Shown here: positions 26,141 through 34,666 of the stretch, in pieces
How positions within the stretch are numbered: position 1 is the first letter of the stretch
Layout: the number at the start of each line of letters is the position of its first letter
Source: CALLCD01 sp039196965
GTDB lineage: Bacteria; Pseudomonadota; Alphaproteobacteria; Caulobacterales; Hyphomonadaceae
Assembly: GCA_039196965.1 (NCBI GenBank)
Contig: JBCCUK010000008.1
Coordinates: 61,321-125,320, forward strand
DNA length: 64,000 bases
Direction of reading: 5' to 3'
Position numbers and translations under genes: made by a program
Notes under the pieces: model-generated
The model's database searches: none
What the model was told of the DNA's origin: nothing
Seen by the model: only the letters and a program-made list of their open reading frames with translations

Positions 26141-27181
26141 TCAGCTTTGATCGGAAAGCGCCTTGGTGCGGAAGGCTGTTGGTGTAACCCCCTCAGCAGC
26201 TTTGAAGGCCCGATTAAATGGCGCTAGCGAACCAAAACCGGCATCCATGGCGATTGTCAAAACAGGAAGCCGGGCCTGCTTCGGATCGGACAGAACCGAC
26301 TTTGCATAGGTCAGACGATACCCGTTTAGAAAGCTTGCAAAATTCCGATATCCCATCCCCTTATTGATCAGATTGCGCAATTGATGCTCCGGAAGCCCAA
26401 CCTTCTCCGACAATAATCCGATGGTGAGGCCCGGTTCGGCCCAGACCCGATCTGTCTCCATCAAGGCTAGCAATCTGGTATGGCTGGCAGCGTCGCGAGG
26501 ATCGATGCTGGGCGGTTTTGGTGTCGATTTTTCGACAGACTGAAACAGAAGTCTTTCAGGCTGTAGTTGCGTTACCCAGGCAATGAGCAAAATCACTATT
26601 GGCAGCGTGACAGCGGCGATGACCGTTAAGGAAAAGTGGCCGATGCCTCTGGCTTGCAGCATGTTTTCTCCCACCACCGCGACAAGGAGAGCAATTATGA
26701 TTAGGGACACGAAGAGTATTCTGAATCTTCGCCGGCGGTTGACGAGATCTTCCTGAAAGCCGCTGGCAACTTTCCAGATCAGGTGGCCAATAAGCAAGAA
26801 AGTTACGCCATCTGTCATATATCCCCACCAGAGGGGTAATATGTTCATCCAGCCGAGATCGATAAAGCGATATGGATAGACGCAGATGCCATAAGCAAAA
26901 AGTCCTAACCAATGGGTCAGGTTCAGCTCGAAGTCCTCATCGAACAACGCAAGAGCGCTCCACCATACAAATGCAATCGCACAAGCATCAATGAGTCGCA
27001 GAGGTGTGCGAAGCCAGAGTGGCGCGTCAGGGATCTGCAAGAACAGTGCTGACAGGGAGAAGGCTGTCAGGCACATGAACCGGACAACCTTCTTTCGCCA
27101 TGCATCCCTGATAGCAAGGCCAAGAAACGTCAAAAGTAGGGTCGCGGCAGCTACACGTAGAACAACGTCGACTGTTTCCAC
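26141..27181 (-). CDS. Membrane-bound AraC-type regulator
   Basis: A 346-residue protein. Residues 1-205 contain about seven hydrophobic helices and resemble a membrane sensor. The C-terminal 110 residues are an AraC HTH domain (LTIGLLSEKVGLPEHQLRNL; VLTIAMDAGFGSLAPFNRAF; GVTPTAFR). Start is GTG 27181 with a weak ribosome-binding site. Its target may be the downstream hydroxylase gene (108 bases apart), which would let it sense membrane lipid state; this is inference. The class with N-terminal multi-TM modules is widespread but mostly uncharacterised. Confidence 0.85.
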   Translation of the reverse strand: METVDVVLRVAAATLLLTFLGLAIRDAWRKKVVRFMCLTAFSLSALFLQIPDAPLWLRTPLRLIDACAIAFVWWSALALFDEDFELNLTHWLGLFAYGICVYPYRFIDLGWMNILPLWWGYMTDGVTFLLIGHLIWKVASGFQEDLVNRRRRFRILFVSLIIIALLVAVVGENMLQARGIGHFSLTVIAAVTLPIVILLIAWVTQLQPERLLFQSVEKSTPKPPSIDPRDAASHTRLLALMETDRVWAEPGLTIGLLSEKVGLPEHQLRNLINKGMGYRNFASFLNGYRLTYAKSVLSDPKQARLPVLTIAMDAGFGSLAPFNRAFKAAEGVTPTAFRTKALSDQS

Positions 27182-27196
27182 CCGGACAGATACCGC

Positions 27197-27610
27197 CTAG
27201 TCGGTTTCTTCTAGCTTCACGGCGTAGAGTTCGAGGCGATGATCGATCAGCTTGTAACCAAGCTCGTTAGCAATGAATTCCTGAAGACGTTCAATCTCCT
27301 CATTCTGGAATTCAATCACATCTCCTGTCCGTACGTCGATCAAGTGATCATGGTGCTCTTCGGTCACCTGTTCGAACCGCGATCTACCGTCTCTGAACTC
27401 GTGCCGTTCGATGATACCGGACTCTTCAAACAGCTTCACTGTCCTATAGACCGTCGCCAGCGAAATCGATGCGTCCAGAGAGTTGGCCCGGCGATGAAGC
27501 TCTTCGGCGTCCGGATGGTCCTCTGATTCACCCAGAACCCGCGCAATAACGCGCCGCTGGTCTGTCATCCGCAGGCCTTTATCAATACAAATTTGTTCCA
27601 AATTGCTCAT
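27197..27610 (-). CDS. fur: Fur-family ferric uptake regulator
   Basis: A 137-residue Fur-family protein. The winged-helix domain has LRMTDQRRVIARVLGESEDHPDAEEL (in parts) and ISLATVYRTVKLFEESGIIERHEF. Metal-site histidines are in EEHHDHLID and HRLELYAVKLEETD. There is no CxxC pair, as in several alphaproteobacterial Fur/Mur proteins, so it may respond to Fe or Mn through His/Asp/Glu sites only. It lies next to rimI-tsaB as in many alphaproteobacteria, where miaB would usually follow; here miaB is 10 kb away. Confidence 0.92.
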   Translation of the reverse strand: MSNLEQICIDKGLRMTDQRRVIARVLGESEDHPDAEELHRRANSLDASISLATVYRTVKLFEESGIIERHEFRDGRSRFEQVTEEHHDHLIDVRTGDVIEFQNEEIERLQEFIANELGYKLIDHRLELYAVKLEETD

Positions 27611-27629
27611 AGGAGTTAAATGCCCTTTC

Positions 27630-28100
27630 TTATTGAGGAAGTCCAGTGATGGCGCGGGACATCATCACGGCGTCAGACCACCTTCCTTTTGCTCGCGAAT
27701 AGTATTTTGGGCGCTTTCCATCAACCTGGAAATCCATGCTTTTGTATAAGGCAATCGCCGGTTCGTTATCCTCGGCGACGTCCAGAAGAAGACGATGACA
27801 CCCTCTCGCGGCAAGATGAATATCGGCATTTGTCATCAATGCTCTCGCAAACCCCTTTTGCCGCCACTCAGGAGCGACGGTGATCGTAAGGATCTCCGCT
27901 TCATCACCAGCACATTGAAACATGGCAAACCCGGCTAAAACTGCCTGTTTTCCAGCGGTTACTCCGAGGGTAAAGCTTGTCGGAAGCTCAAGCAGTTCGC
28001 GGATGCTCTCTTCGCGCCACGGTGTCTCAAAGCCCAAGCGGTGAAGCTCCGCTATTTCCTCTGCATGGGCTGAGTTGAGAGAGCAAAAGGCTTCGCTCAT
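27630..28100 (-). CDS. rimI: Ribosomal-protein-alanine N-acetyltransferase RimI
   Basis: A 156-residue GNAT acetyltransferase that acetylates the N-terminus of ribosomal protein S18. The acetyl-CoA motif is EILTITVAPEWRQKGFARALM; LLDVAEDNEPAIALYKSMDFQ and the YYSR motif follow, characteristic of RimI. It overlaps tsaB by ATGA, the normal tsaB-rimI arrangement. Confidence 0.9.
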   Translation of the reverse strand: MSEAFCSLNSAHAEEIAELHRLGFETPWREESIRELLELPTSFTLGVTAGKQAVLAGFAMFQCAGDEAEILTITVAPEWRQKGFARALMTNADIHLAARGCHRLLLDVAEDNEPAIALYKSMDFQVDGKRPKYYSRAKGRWSDAVMMSRAITGLPQ

Positions 28101-28666
28101 GCCGGGGGTTTCATAGGTTTGGCGTCAGGCTGACGGGCATAGATTGGGGCAGGCGGATGCTTGCTTGCTTCCAGTGACGCGCTTTTCTGAGCGGCCCAGA
28201 GCGCCCTTGGCGTTGCATGCACAACCTCGCCGACTTCGCTTTCGGTTAGTTCTGTAACCTCGTCGGTTCCGATGCCTGAGTTCAAGGTCTGTATCCACCA
28301 TGTTTTGTCGGGTGGTCGTTTTTTTGCTGGCAGAGCTGCGCTTAGTCTGGAGCGATCCTTCGGATCAATACCAGCCTCCAGAGATGAAATTCCAACACAA
28401 TCAATGCGTAATGCCAAAGCGAGGCCCCGGGCAAAGGCCACCCCAATGCGAATGCCTGTGAAGCTGCCGGGGCCAGTGACCACAGCGATACGGTTGAGGT
28501 CGGATAGGGTAACCCCCGCTTGGCTTATCAACTGGTCCAGGAGCGCTGGCAGCCGTTCATCCTGCCCTTGCATGACCGTATCGAGGGACTCAGCGAGAAC
28601 CGTGTCTCCGCGTATTATTGCAAGATCGGAGGCAGCCTGGCTCGTATTTATCCCGAGGGTCAGCAT
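28097..28666 (-). CDS. tsaB: tRNA t6A37 biosynthesis protein TsaB
   Basis: TsaB is an ASKHA-fold partner of TsaD needed for threonylcarbamoyladenosine at tRNA A37. Visible motifs: MLTLGINTSQAASDLAI at the start, then VTGPGSFTGIRIGVAFARGLAL. At 189 residues it is slightly short, with a proline-rich C-terminus. It is coupled to rimI by overlap and follows the nitroreductase stop by six bases. Confidence 0.9.
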   Translation of the reverse strand: MLTLGINTSQAASDLAIIRGDTVLAESLDTVMQGQDERLPALLDQLISQAGVTLSDLNRIAVVTGPGSFTGIRIGVAFARGLALALRIDCVGISSLEAGIDPKDRSRLSAALPAKKRPPDKTWWIQTLNSGIGTDEVTELTESEVGEVVHATPRALWAAQKSASLEASKHPPAPIYARQPDAKPMKPPA

Positions 28667-28672
28667 TTTCCT

Positions 28673-29269
28673 CTACAATACAACACACGCCTCATCGAAT
28701 TCGAGACGTGGCAGCCGTTCGAACAGGCCGGATTTGTCGCCATAGCCGAGATTGCAAAGCCAGTTCGATCTCCAGCGGGACCTGTCGTCGGTCAGGAACT
28801 CTGCATCAACGCCGGCATTGTCGAAACCGGACATGGGTCCGCAGTCGAGACCTATGGCGCGGGCAGCAATAAGGAAATAGGCACTTTGCATTGAACCATT
28901 CCGGAAGGCGTGGACTTCGCGCTGTTCCTCGTCGGCGAACCAGTCTTTTGCCGATGGATCATGAGGAAAGAGCTTCGGCATCTGTTCGTTGAAATCAAGA
29001 TCGTGCGCGATAACTACCGTCCAGGGCGCGGTCATGGTCTTTTCGATGTTCCCCTCAGACAAATGCGACTTCAGTCGCTCTCTCTCTTCGCCTTGAGAAA
29101 TAAAGAGAAACCGCGCCGGGCTGCCATTCGCGCTTGTCGGTCCCCATTTTGTAAGTTCGTAGATCGCCCGCATCAGGGTCTCTGGAACATCCCGGTCCTG
29201 CCAACTATTGTGGGATCGTGCGCGCCGAAAAATCGTGTTCAGCGCGTCGTCATTTACGGGGTCAGCCAT
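28673..29269 (-). CDS. Nitroreductase-family flavoprotein (RutE-like)
   Basis: A 198-residue FMN-dependent nitroreductase of the malonic semialdehyde reductase (RutE/HadB) group. Features: ARSHNSWQDRDVP, LTKWGPTSANGSPARFLF and AIGLDCGPMSGFDN, then NWLCNLGYGDKSGLFERLPRLEF, read in parts. No other rut genes are nearby, so a general reductase role is possible. It lies upstream of tsaB on the same strand, with six bases between, so it may lead that operon. Confidence 0.85.
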   Translation of the reverse strand: MADPVNDDALNTIFRRARSHNSWQDRDVPETLMRAIYELTKWGPTSANGSPARFLFISQGEERERLKSHLSEGNIEKTMTAPWTVVIAHDLDFNEQMPKLFPHDPSAKDWFADEEQREVHAFRNGSMQSAYFLIAARAIGLDCGPMSGFDNAGVDAEFLTDDRSRWRSNWLCNLGYGDKSGLFERLPRLEFDEACVVL

Positions 29270-29404
29270 ATTCTGCCTTTCCTTGCGAGAAGCGGGGTTC
29301 GCGTCGCTCTAACCGCTGATCTATGCAACGGCAACAGGTGTGATGAGGGCGAGGAAAGCGGCGAGGAACAAGCGCGGTAGCGATTTCGGCCGATCTAGCC
29401 TGTC

Positions 29405-30250
29405 TCAGCCCTGCTCAGCTGCAAGTATTGCGGCGAGGCCTGCTCGGTAATCGGTGTATTTTGGTGTCCAGCCAAGCGCAGACTTGGTGCGGCCATTGGC
29501 GATTCGCTTACACTCTGAATAGAAGCTTCGGCCCATTTCGCTGAGTTCCGCCATTTCGAAAGGCTGATCAGGTGGTACATCGACGCCGATAAGCCCCGCG
29601 GCATAGGCAACAACATCCTGGGGTGGCGCAGGGTGGTCATCGCAGAGATGAAGCACACCGAACGCGTCCGGGCGCTTCACGATAGCTTCAAGCCCGGAGG
29701 CGATGTCGTCGACATGGATCCGAGAGAAAACCTGTCCGGGTTTTACGATCCGGGTCGCGGTGCCCTTCCGTAACCGCGCAAAAGCTGAGCGGCCGGGGCC
29801 ATAAATGCCCGGCAGGCGAACAAGGGCCACGCGAGTGGCAACGCTTTGCCATTGCAGCTCAGCAAACACGCGGCGGCGAGCCCGATCGCTTTGCGGGTTT
29901 ACAGGCGTCCATTCATAGGCCCATGCACCGCCTAGGTCGCCATAGACACCGGTTGTTGAAAGATAGGTTATGGAGGCTGCTGTTCCGGCATTCTCCGCTG
30001 CCAAAAAGGCCGGGCAACCGGTATCGCCAGGGGGGATCGAGACCAGCCAATGGGCTCCGTCCGGCGGGCTGATCGGCTCGGTGCCGTCCCAGACCGTGAT
30101 CTCGAAGCCGAGTGCGCGTAATCGCTCTGCTTTGTCTTCAGAGCGCACGGTACCGCCAACGCGCCATCCTTCGCTCAGGAGCTTTGCACCCAGCGTTTCG
30201 GCGCTGTAACCAAGCCCGAAAGCAAACAGCAGGTCTTGCTGCAATGTCAT
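29405..30250 (-). CDS. NAD(P)-binding epimerase-like protein
   Basis: A 281-residue extended-SDR or YeeZ-like protein. An altered N-terminal Rossmann motif FAFGLGYSAETLGAKLL replaces the classical GxxGxxG. YLSTTGVYGDLGGAWAYEWT, then VALVRLPGIYGPG and FSRIHVDDIASGLEA follow the pattern of the NAD-dependent epimerase group acting on sugars. Function not known. ATG 30250 has AGGAG five bases upstream. It diverges from the TPR gene at 30309 with 58 bases between. Confidence 0.8.
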   Translation of the reverse strand: MTLQQDLLFAFGLGYSAETLGAKLLSEGWRVGGTVRSEDKAERLRALGFEITVWDGTEPISPPDGAHWLVSIPPGDTGCPAFLAAENAGTAASITYLSTTGVYGDLGGAWAYEWTPVNPQSDRARRRVFAELQWQSVATRVALVRLPGIYGPGRSAFARLRKGTATRIVKPGQVFSRIHVDDIASGLEAIVKRPDAFGVLHLCDDHPAPPQDVVAYAAGLIGVDVPPDQPFEMAELSEMGRSFYSECKRIANGRTKSALGWTPKYTDYRAGLAAILAAEQG

Positions 30251-30308
30251 TTGCGCTCCTTAATCCGGGCATCTAAGCAAATTTTATGACATTTGCGGAG
30301 TTTCCAAC

Positions 30309-30992
30309 GTGTTTACGATTTCGGTGATTTTGGTGACCCTGATGGGGCAGTCGAGTGCCGCCGATGCCGGCCGTATCGCCGAAGCAGAGCGTTTGGGAGC
30401 CTGCCTTGCAAAAATTAAGGAGGACCCGGAGGAGGCCTACGAAGATGCTCTTGCCTGGGTGGGGGAGGGCGGCCGGCCCTTTGCCCGCGCCTGCACGGCA
30501 GAAGCCTTGCTCGAACTCGGCCATTATGAGGAAGCCGCAATCCGACTTGAAGACCTCGCCAATGCTGAAGGGTCCGGCTCGCTTAGTCAGCGCGTCGTCT
30601 ATCTCACAAAGTCCGGAAATGCCTGGCTCGTGGCGGGCCAGCCAGAGGCTGCGCTCGTCACGCTTAACAACGCCCTGCGCTTAAACCCGCGCGATGTGAA
30701 CCTTCGGGTTGATCGTGCCGTTGCGCTAATGGCGCTCGAAAGATGGCAGGAAGCCGAGGAAGATTTGAGCGACGCCTTAGTCAGTCTCATCAATCCGGGT
30801 GAAGCTTATCGGCTGCGCGCGGAAACGCGGCTTAACCTCGGCAATCTCGACGGTGCACGGGAGGATGTCACCAAAGCGATCGAACTCGACATTGAAGATG
30901 TCGATGCCCACGTTCTCAACGGCTTGATCAAGCAGGCGACCTGGGAACTCGAAAACAATCCGCCTCCGGACCGTATCGAGATTTTAGAATAG
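30309..30992 (+). CDS. Secreted TPR-repeat protein
   Basis: A 227-residue protein from GTG 30309 (GGAG eight bases upstream), with a short hydrophobic N-terminus (MFTISVILVTLMGQSSAADA) that looks like a signal peptide. About four TPR-like helical repeats follow (for example SGNAWLVAGQPEAALVTLNN, ALRLNPRDVNLRVDRAVALM, RAETRLNLGNLDGAREDVTK). It probably mediates protein contacts in the periplasm. The divergent partner is the epimerase-like gene. Confidence 0.8.
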   Translation: MFTISVILVTLMGQSSAADAGRIAEAERLGACLAKIKEDPEEAYEDALAWVGEGGRPFARACTAEALLELGHYEEAAIRLEDLANAEGSGSLSQRVVYLTKSGNAWLVAGQPEAALVTLNNALRLNPRDVNLRVDRAVALMALERWQEAEEDLSDALVSLINPGEAYRLRAETRLNLGNLDGAREDVTKAIELDIEDVDAHVLNGLIKQATWELENNPPPDRIEILE

Positions 30993-31191
30993 GCAGCTCT
31001 TGAAAGCGGAACAGTACCCCTTTCCTATTATCCCGGTCTAGGCCTTCACAGGTATCCAGCGCATCGGATGGCCCTGCTATGGCTCGCACATGGACCCTTA
31101 CTCATTCTGAATAGCGCACAAAGCAGCAAACCAGATTGAAAGAACGAGCTTAGGCGTTACGCTCTTCTTTGTACTGAACGGGGAGGATGAG

Positions 31192-32322
31192 ATGGTCCAA
31201 ATTCATGGGCTATGTGACGACAAATTTGCAGGGGTAAAAGCTGCGTTTGAATCGAACTTTCGCGACAATGATGAGATCGGCGCATGCGTTGCTATCACCC
31301 ACGAAGGGGCATTCGTTGTCGACTTGTGGGGCGGTCATCTGGATCGTAGCCGCGATGCGGAGTGGACCGAGGATACCATCATTAATGTCTGGTCGAGTAC
31401 CAAGACGATGGCCGCGATGTGCATGCTGGTTTTGGCGGATCGCAGGGCCTTGGATTTGCAGGCACCTGTGTCTACTTATTGGCCGGAATTCGCCGAGGCT
31501 GGAAAGGGGGATGTGAAGGTCTGCCATTTTCTGTCGCATACAGCTGGTCTTTCAGGGATGGATACGGCTGTGGAAGGCGACGCGCTTTATGACTGGGACT
31601 GGATGACTCGCGAACTCGCCGCGCAAGCGCCTTGGTGGGAGCCGGGTACCAAATCAGGCTACCACGCGCTGACACAGGGCCACCTGATTGGCGAGGTTGT
31701 CAGACGCATCACAGGTCAGAGTCTCGGCTCTTTCTTCAAATCAGAGATCGCAGATCCTCTCGAGGCGGACTTCCATATCGGCGTCTCTGAAGACAATTTC
31801 TCTCGCATTTGCAAGCTCACCCCGCCTGCTAGCCCGATAGAAATCGCCGGGGATGGCTCGATTGCCTCCCGCACATTTGCGAATCCGGCCGTAGATGTCG
31901 CCGCCACGGCGTCAAAGGCCTGGCGACAGGCCGAGATCCCCGCCGCGAATGGCCATGGTAATGCGCGGAGCATTGTCCGAGTCCAGACCGCCATGGCGAA
32001 TGGCGGTTCTGCATTCGGCAAACAGATTCTGTCCGAGGCCGGCACTAAGCGCATCTTTGAGGAGCAAGCACGCGGGACGGACATGGTCCTTGGTGTGCCG
32101 ATGACCTTCGGCATGGGCTACGGTATATCCAGCGATCTGACGCCACTCGGGCCGAACAGGCATACGGCCTATTGGGGTGGGTATGGCGGCTCCGTTGTTC
32201 TGATCGATCAGGATGCACGCCTCTGCATATCATATGTCATGAACCGGATGGAGCCTGGCCTTGTTGGAGACATGCGAGGAATGTCGTTGGTCATGGCAGC
32301 GTATCAATCATTACTCGCCTAA
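31192..32322 (+). CDS. Beta-lactamase-family serine hydrolase (EstB-like)
   Basis: A 376-residue class C-type serine hydrolase. The active-site SxxK is in NVWSSTKTMAAMCM, the Tyr motif in KSGYHALTQGHLIGEVV, and the C-terminal part has AYWGGYGGSVVLID, the region of the KTG-like box. These features match esterase/carboxylesterase members rather than true beta-lactamases, and no signal peptide is visible, so it is likely a cytoplasmic esterase. GGGAGGA precedes the ATG by 4-5 bases. Confidence 0.87.
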   Translation: MVQIHGLCDDKFAGVKAAFESNFRDNDEIGACVAITHEGAFVVDLWGGHLDRSRDAEWTEDTIINVWSSTKTMAAMCMLVLADRRALDLQAPVSTYWPEFAEAGKGDVKVCHFLSHTAGLSGMDTAVEGDALYDWDWMTRELAAQAPWWEPGTKSGYHALTQGHLIGEVVRRITGQSLGSFFKSEIADPLEADFHIGVSEDNFSRICKLTPPASPIEIAGDGSIASRTFANPAVDVAATASKAWRQAEIPAANGHGNARSIVRVQTAMANGGSAFGKQILSEAGTKRIFEEQARGTDMVLGVPMTFGMGYGISSDLTPLGPNRHTAYWGGYGGSVVLIDQDARLCISYVMNRMEPGLVGDMRGMSLVMAAYQSLLA

Positions 32323-32384
32323 GAGCGCCGAGTGCTTTCCTGGCTCAGAAAGTAGACTCAACGATAAAGCCTTTTGACCCTTGT

Positions 32385-33326
32385 CTAATGGCGGCTTATA
32401 TCTGGCGCGATCTGACTTCGCAGATAGTCCGCCGCAACATTGATGGCTTCCGCACTCGACGTGTGGATATCGGGGCTGACCCCTGTCCCTTCCCAATTCC
32501 CGCCAGTGACTGCGCTTACAGGACGTGAGGTCGGAATATAAAGTGTGAAGCCTGTGCCGAGCTCATCGCCGTCATTCAGCATGTGTGCCCCGCCTCCCGA
32601 TGGTTCGCCCACAATTTTCGCACGTCCTGCAGCTTGCAGCGTGTAAGCGACAGCCTCCGGCGCGGAGAATGTGTCTCCATTGGTGAGGATCGCCATCGGC
32701 CGCTCGGTTCCGTATCGCTGCCATAGAACGGGAGGTTCCTCCCGCAGAGTCGGAGCTTCGATACGCGACTCCATTTTCATTGGGGAAGGTGACCCCGGCG
32801 CCAGAAACGTCCACTGAACGGGCCAGGCTGTCTCGGGCGACCCGCCATGATTGTCCCTCAAATCAAGAATGAGAGCCCTTGTGTCCGCGACCATGTCAAA
32901 GGCTGCGCGGTAGTGTGGGAATGCGGGTTCCAGTTCGTGGAAAGACTTGATCCTCACATACCCAATGTTTCCTTCGATAACTTCTACATGGGTGATGCCT
33001 TGACCCTGCTCGTAACCTGATGCTCGCCAGGCCGGTATCCAGTCATCTCCGATGTCATCCGTAGTCTCTTCCACATAGAAGTGTTTGTCCTTGGAGATGG
33101 TACGAAGTGTCTTGGTCAGTATACGGGCGAAATCTTCTTTAGGGGCGCAATCGTCTGCCGAAGGCGTTTCATCAGCATAGCTTCGCAAGTCTTTTGCGAC
33201 ACTGCTCGCCACATCTTCGAGCACATAGGCAATTTCAATTTGTGTTGCGGCAGCACGCAGAGTTTCGGCTTCGCTCGTACATACCGAGGTTGGTAGGGAC
33301 GCCACCACCAGCAGAAATTCAAACAT
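32385..33326 (-). CDS. S41-family (tail-specific) peptidase
   Basis: A 313-residue protein with a likely signal peptide (MFEFLLVVASLPTSVCTSEA). An N-terminal helical region is followed by the TSPc domain: IGYVRIKSFHELEP, ALILDLRDNHGGSPE, ILTNGDTFSAPEAVAY (catalytic Ser region) and KIVGEPSGGGA. It lacks a clear PDZ domain, like the short interphotoreceptor-retinoid-binding-type S41 group. ATG 33326 has GGAG seven bases upstream and overlaps the marR gene end by eight bases, forming a marR-S41 operon. Confidence 0.85.
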   Translation of the reverse strand: MFEFLLVVASLPTSVCTSEAETLRAAATQIEIAYVLEDVASSVAKDLRSYADETPSADDCAPKEDFARILTKTLRTISKDKHFYVEETTDDIGDDWIPAWRASGYEQGQGITHVEVIEGNIGYVRIKSFHELEPAFPHYRAAFDMVADTRALILDLRDNHGGSPETAWPVQWTFLAPGSPSPMKMESRIEAPTLREEPPVLWQRYGTERPMAILTNGDTFSAPEAVAYTLQAAGRAKIVGEPSGGGAHMLNDGDELGTGFTLYIPTSRPVSAVTGGNWEGTGVSPDIHTSSAEAINVAADYLRSQIAPDISRH

Positions 33327-33837
33327 CGATTTTCTCCTGCGAGGACGAGGTATTCGAACCGGATGGTTCCAGACGATTGGAAAATGACTTGTGCCCAAGT
33401 GCATTTTCAAGCCGGGTTAGATTCTCGATAAAGTTAGGTGCTGCCTCATCCAGCAGCGCGCCCGCTGCTGCATCCACGCGATGGCTGATCTCATGCACGC
33501 GCTCAGCTGTCTTTAGTCCCTTCGTGGAAAGCGAGAGCAGAACCAATCGGCGATCCTTATCACTCTTGCGGCGTTTGAGGAGGCCTTCGGCTTCCATGGC
33601 CTTTGCTATCTGAAGGATTGAGACATGGGATGTGCCGAGAAGGTCGGCGGCTGACTGAATGCTTATCGATCCGCGCTCTTCCAATAGAAGCGTCAGAGAG
33701 AACCACCGTTGTTCAAACCCCAGCTCATCCCGGTAGAGCTGAGACACCGCCCCGTTTAGGTTCTCAAATAGTCGGCGTAGCCTTGAGCCGAGCGCAGAGA
33801 TGCCTAGGCTTTGAAGGTAGTCTAATGATTGGGCCAT
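33319..33837 (-). CDS. MarR-family regulator
   Basis: A 172-residue winged-helix regulator: RWFSLTLLLEERGSISIQSA, then ADLLGTSHVSILQIAKAMEAEGLL (recognition helix) and DKDRRLVLLSLSTKGLKTAE (wing). ATG 33837 has no ribosome-binding site, because the 22 bases before it are a perfect palindrome; translation may start on a leaderless mRNA. The gene overlaps the S41 peptidase gene that follows, so the regulator likely controls this operon (inference). Confidence 0.88.
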   Translation of the reverse strand: MAQSLDYLQSLGISALGSRLRRLFENLNGAVSQLYRDELGFEQRWFSLTLLLEERGSISIQSAADLLGTSHVSILQIAKAMEAEGLLKRRKSDKDRRLVLLSLSTKGLKTAERVHEISHRVDAAAGALLDEAAPNFIENLTRLENALGHKSFSNRLEPSGSNTSSSQEKIDV

Positions 33838-33859
33838 AATATGTAAGTACTTACATATT
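33838..33859. promoter_or_regulatory. 22-bp perfect palindrome abutting marR, probable operator
   Basis: The half-site AATATGTAAGT is followed directly by its exact reverse complement, giving a 22-bp perfect palindrome whose last base touches the marR start codon. MarR dimers commonly bind 16-20 bp palindromes at their own promoters, so autoregulation is likely. Binding here would block both transcription near +1 and ribosome access. Confidence 0.75.
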
Positions 33860-33988
33860 TATTTGAGCGCAAGTGCCTAGGTCTTCCCATCGTGAGTGCA
33901 GAGATAAATAGCGACGAGATTAAGCTGACTTAAGAAGCCTTCCAGTCTTTTGCGGTTTCTCTTCCAAAGCTGGACGACACAGCAAAAC

Positions 33989-34666
33989 TCACTTCAATAC
34001 ACACCTTGCAAAGCCATCATTCTCCACCACGCGCATGCGGGCTTGTAGCGTTCCGGTGCGTTGGCTGACATAAGGTCCTGGCGGGTCAACGCGCCATTTG
34101 TTCGGACTCGGAAGAACAGCGGCGAGGAGGGCGGCCTCCCGCTCGGTGAGTTCGCTTGCGTGTTTGCCGAAACGTTTCTGGGCGGCGGCTTCGGCTCCGA
34201 AAAAGCCGTCGCCCCATTCGGCGATGTTGAGATAGGCTTCCATGACGCGGCGCTTGCCCCAAACGAAATCGATGAGCGTGGCGAACCAGGCTTCTGCGCC
34301 CTTTCGGGCATAGCCGCCGCCATTCCAGAGGAAGATGTTCTTTGCGGTCTGCTGGGTAATGGTGGACGCTCCGCGGGTGCTTCGTCCCTGGGCGCGTTCA
34401 TCAAGGGCTTTGTCAATGGCATCGAGGTCTATGCCGTCATGCTGGCAGAAGCGGCTGTCTTCAGCCGCGATAACGGCGCGGACGAGATGAGGAGAGATCT
34501 TGTGGATCGGCTTCCAGTCGCGGGTGACGGTCTCGCCTGCAATATAGCGCTGAACCATCAGTATACTGCCCACCGCTGGAACAAATCGTAGGATCAATGC
34601 ATAGGCGTGGATAATCACAAAGGCGATGAGAATCGCCCGGATAATGCGTCTAATCCAGAGCCCCAT
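33989..34666 (-). CDS. mtgA: Monofunctional biosynthetic peptidoglycan transglycosylase
   Basis: MtgA polymerises lipid II into glycan strands. The 225-residue protein has one N-terminal TM helix (RRIIRAILIAFVIIHAYALI), then the GT51 motifs VIAAEDSRFCQHDGID (catalytic Glu), RGASTITQQTAKNIFLW, KRRVMEAYLNIAEWGDGFFG and AALLAAVLPSPNKW. The ATG at 34666 lies inside the end of queG (17-base overlap); a longer frame to 34774 is unlikely. It forms an operon with queG. Confidence 0.93.
   Translation of the reverse strand: MGLWIRRIIRAILIAFVIIHAYALILRFVPAVGSILMVQRYIAGETVTRDWKPIHKISPHLVRAVIAAEDSRFCQHDGIDLDAIDKALDERAQGRSTRGASTITQQTAKNIFLWNGGGYARKGAEAWFATLIDFVWGKRRVMEAYLNIAEWGDGFFGAEAAAQKRFGKHASELTEREAALLAAVLPSPNKWRVDPPGPYVSQRTGTLQARMRVVENDGFARCVLK

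Noticed and set aside
33920..33933. TTAA-N6-TTAA, a possible CtrA box between marR and mtgA
   Set aside because: The spacer is six bases instead of seven, and the site is downstream of mtgA and behind the marR start, with no promoter role evident.
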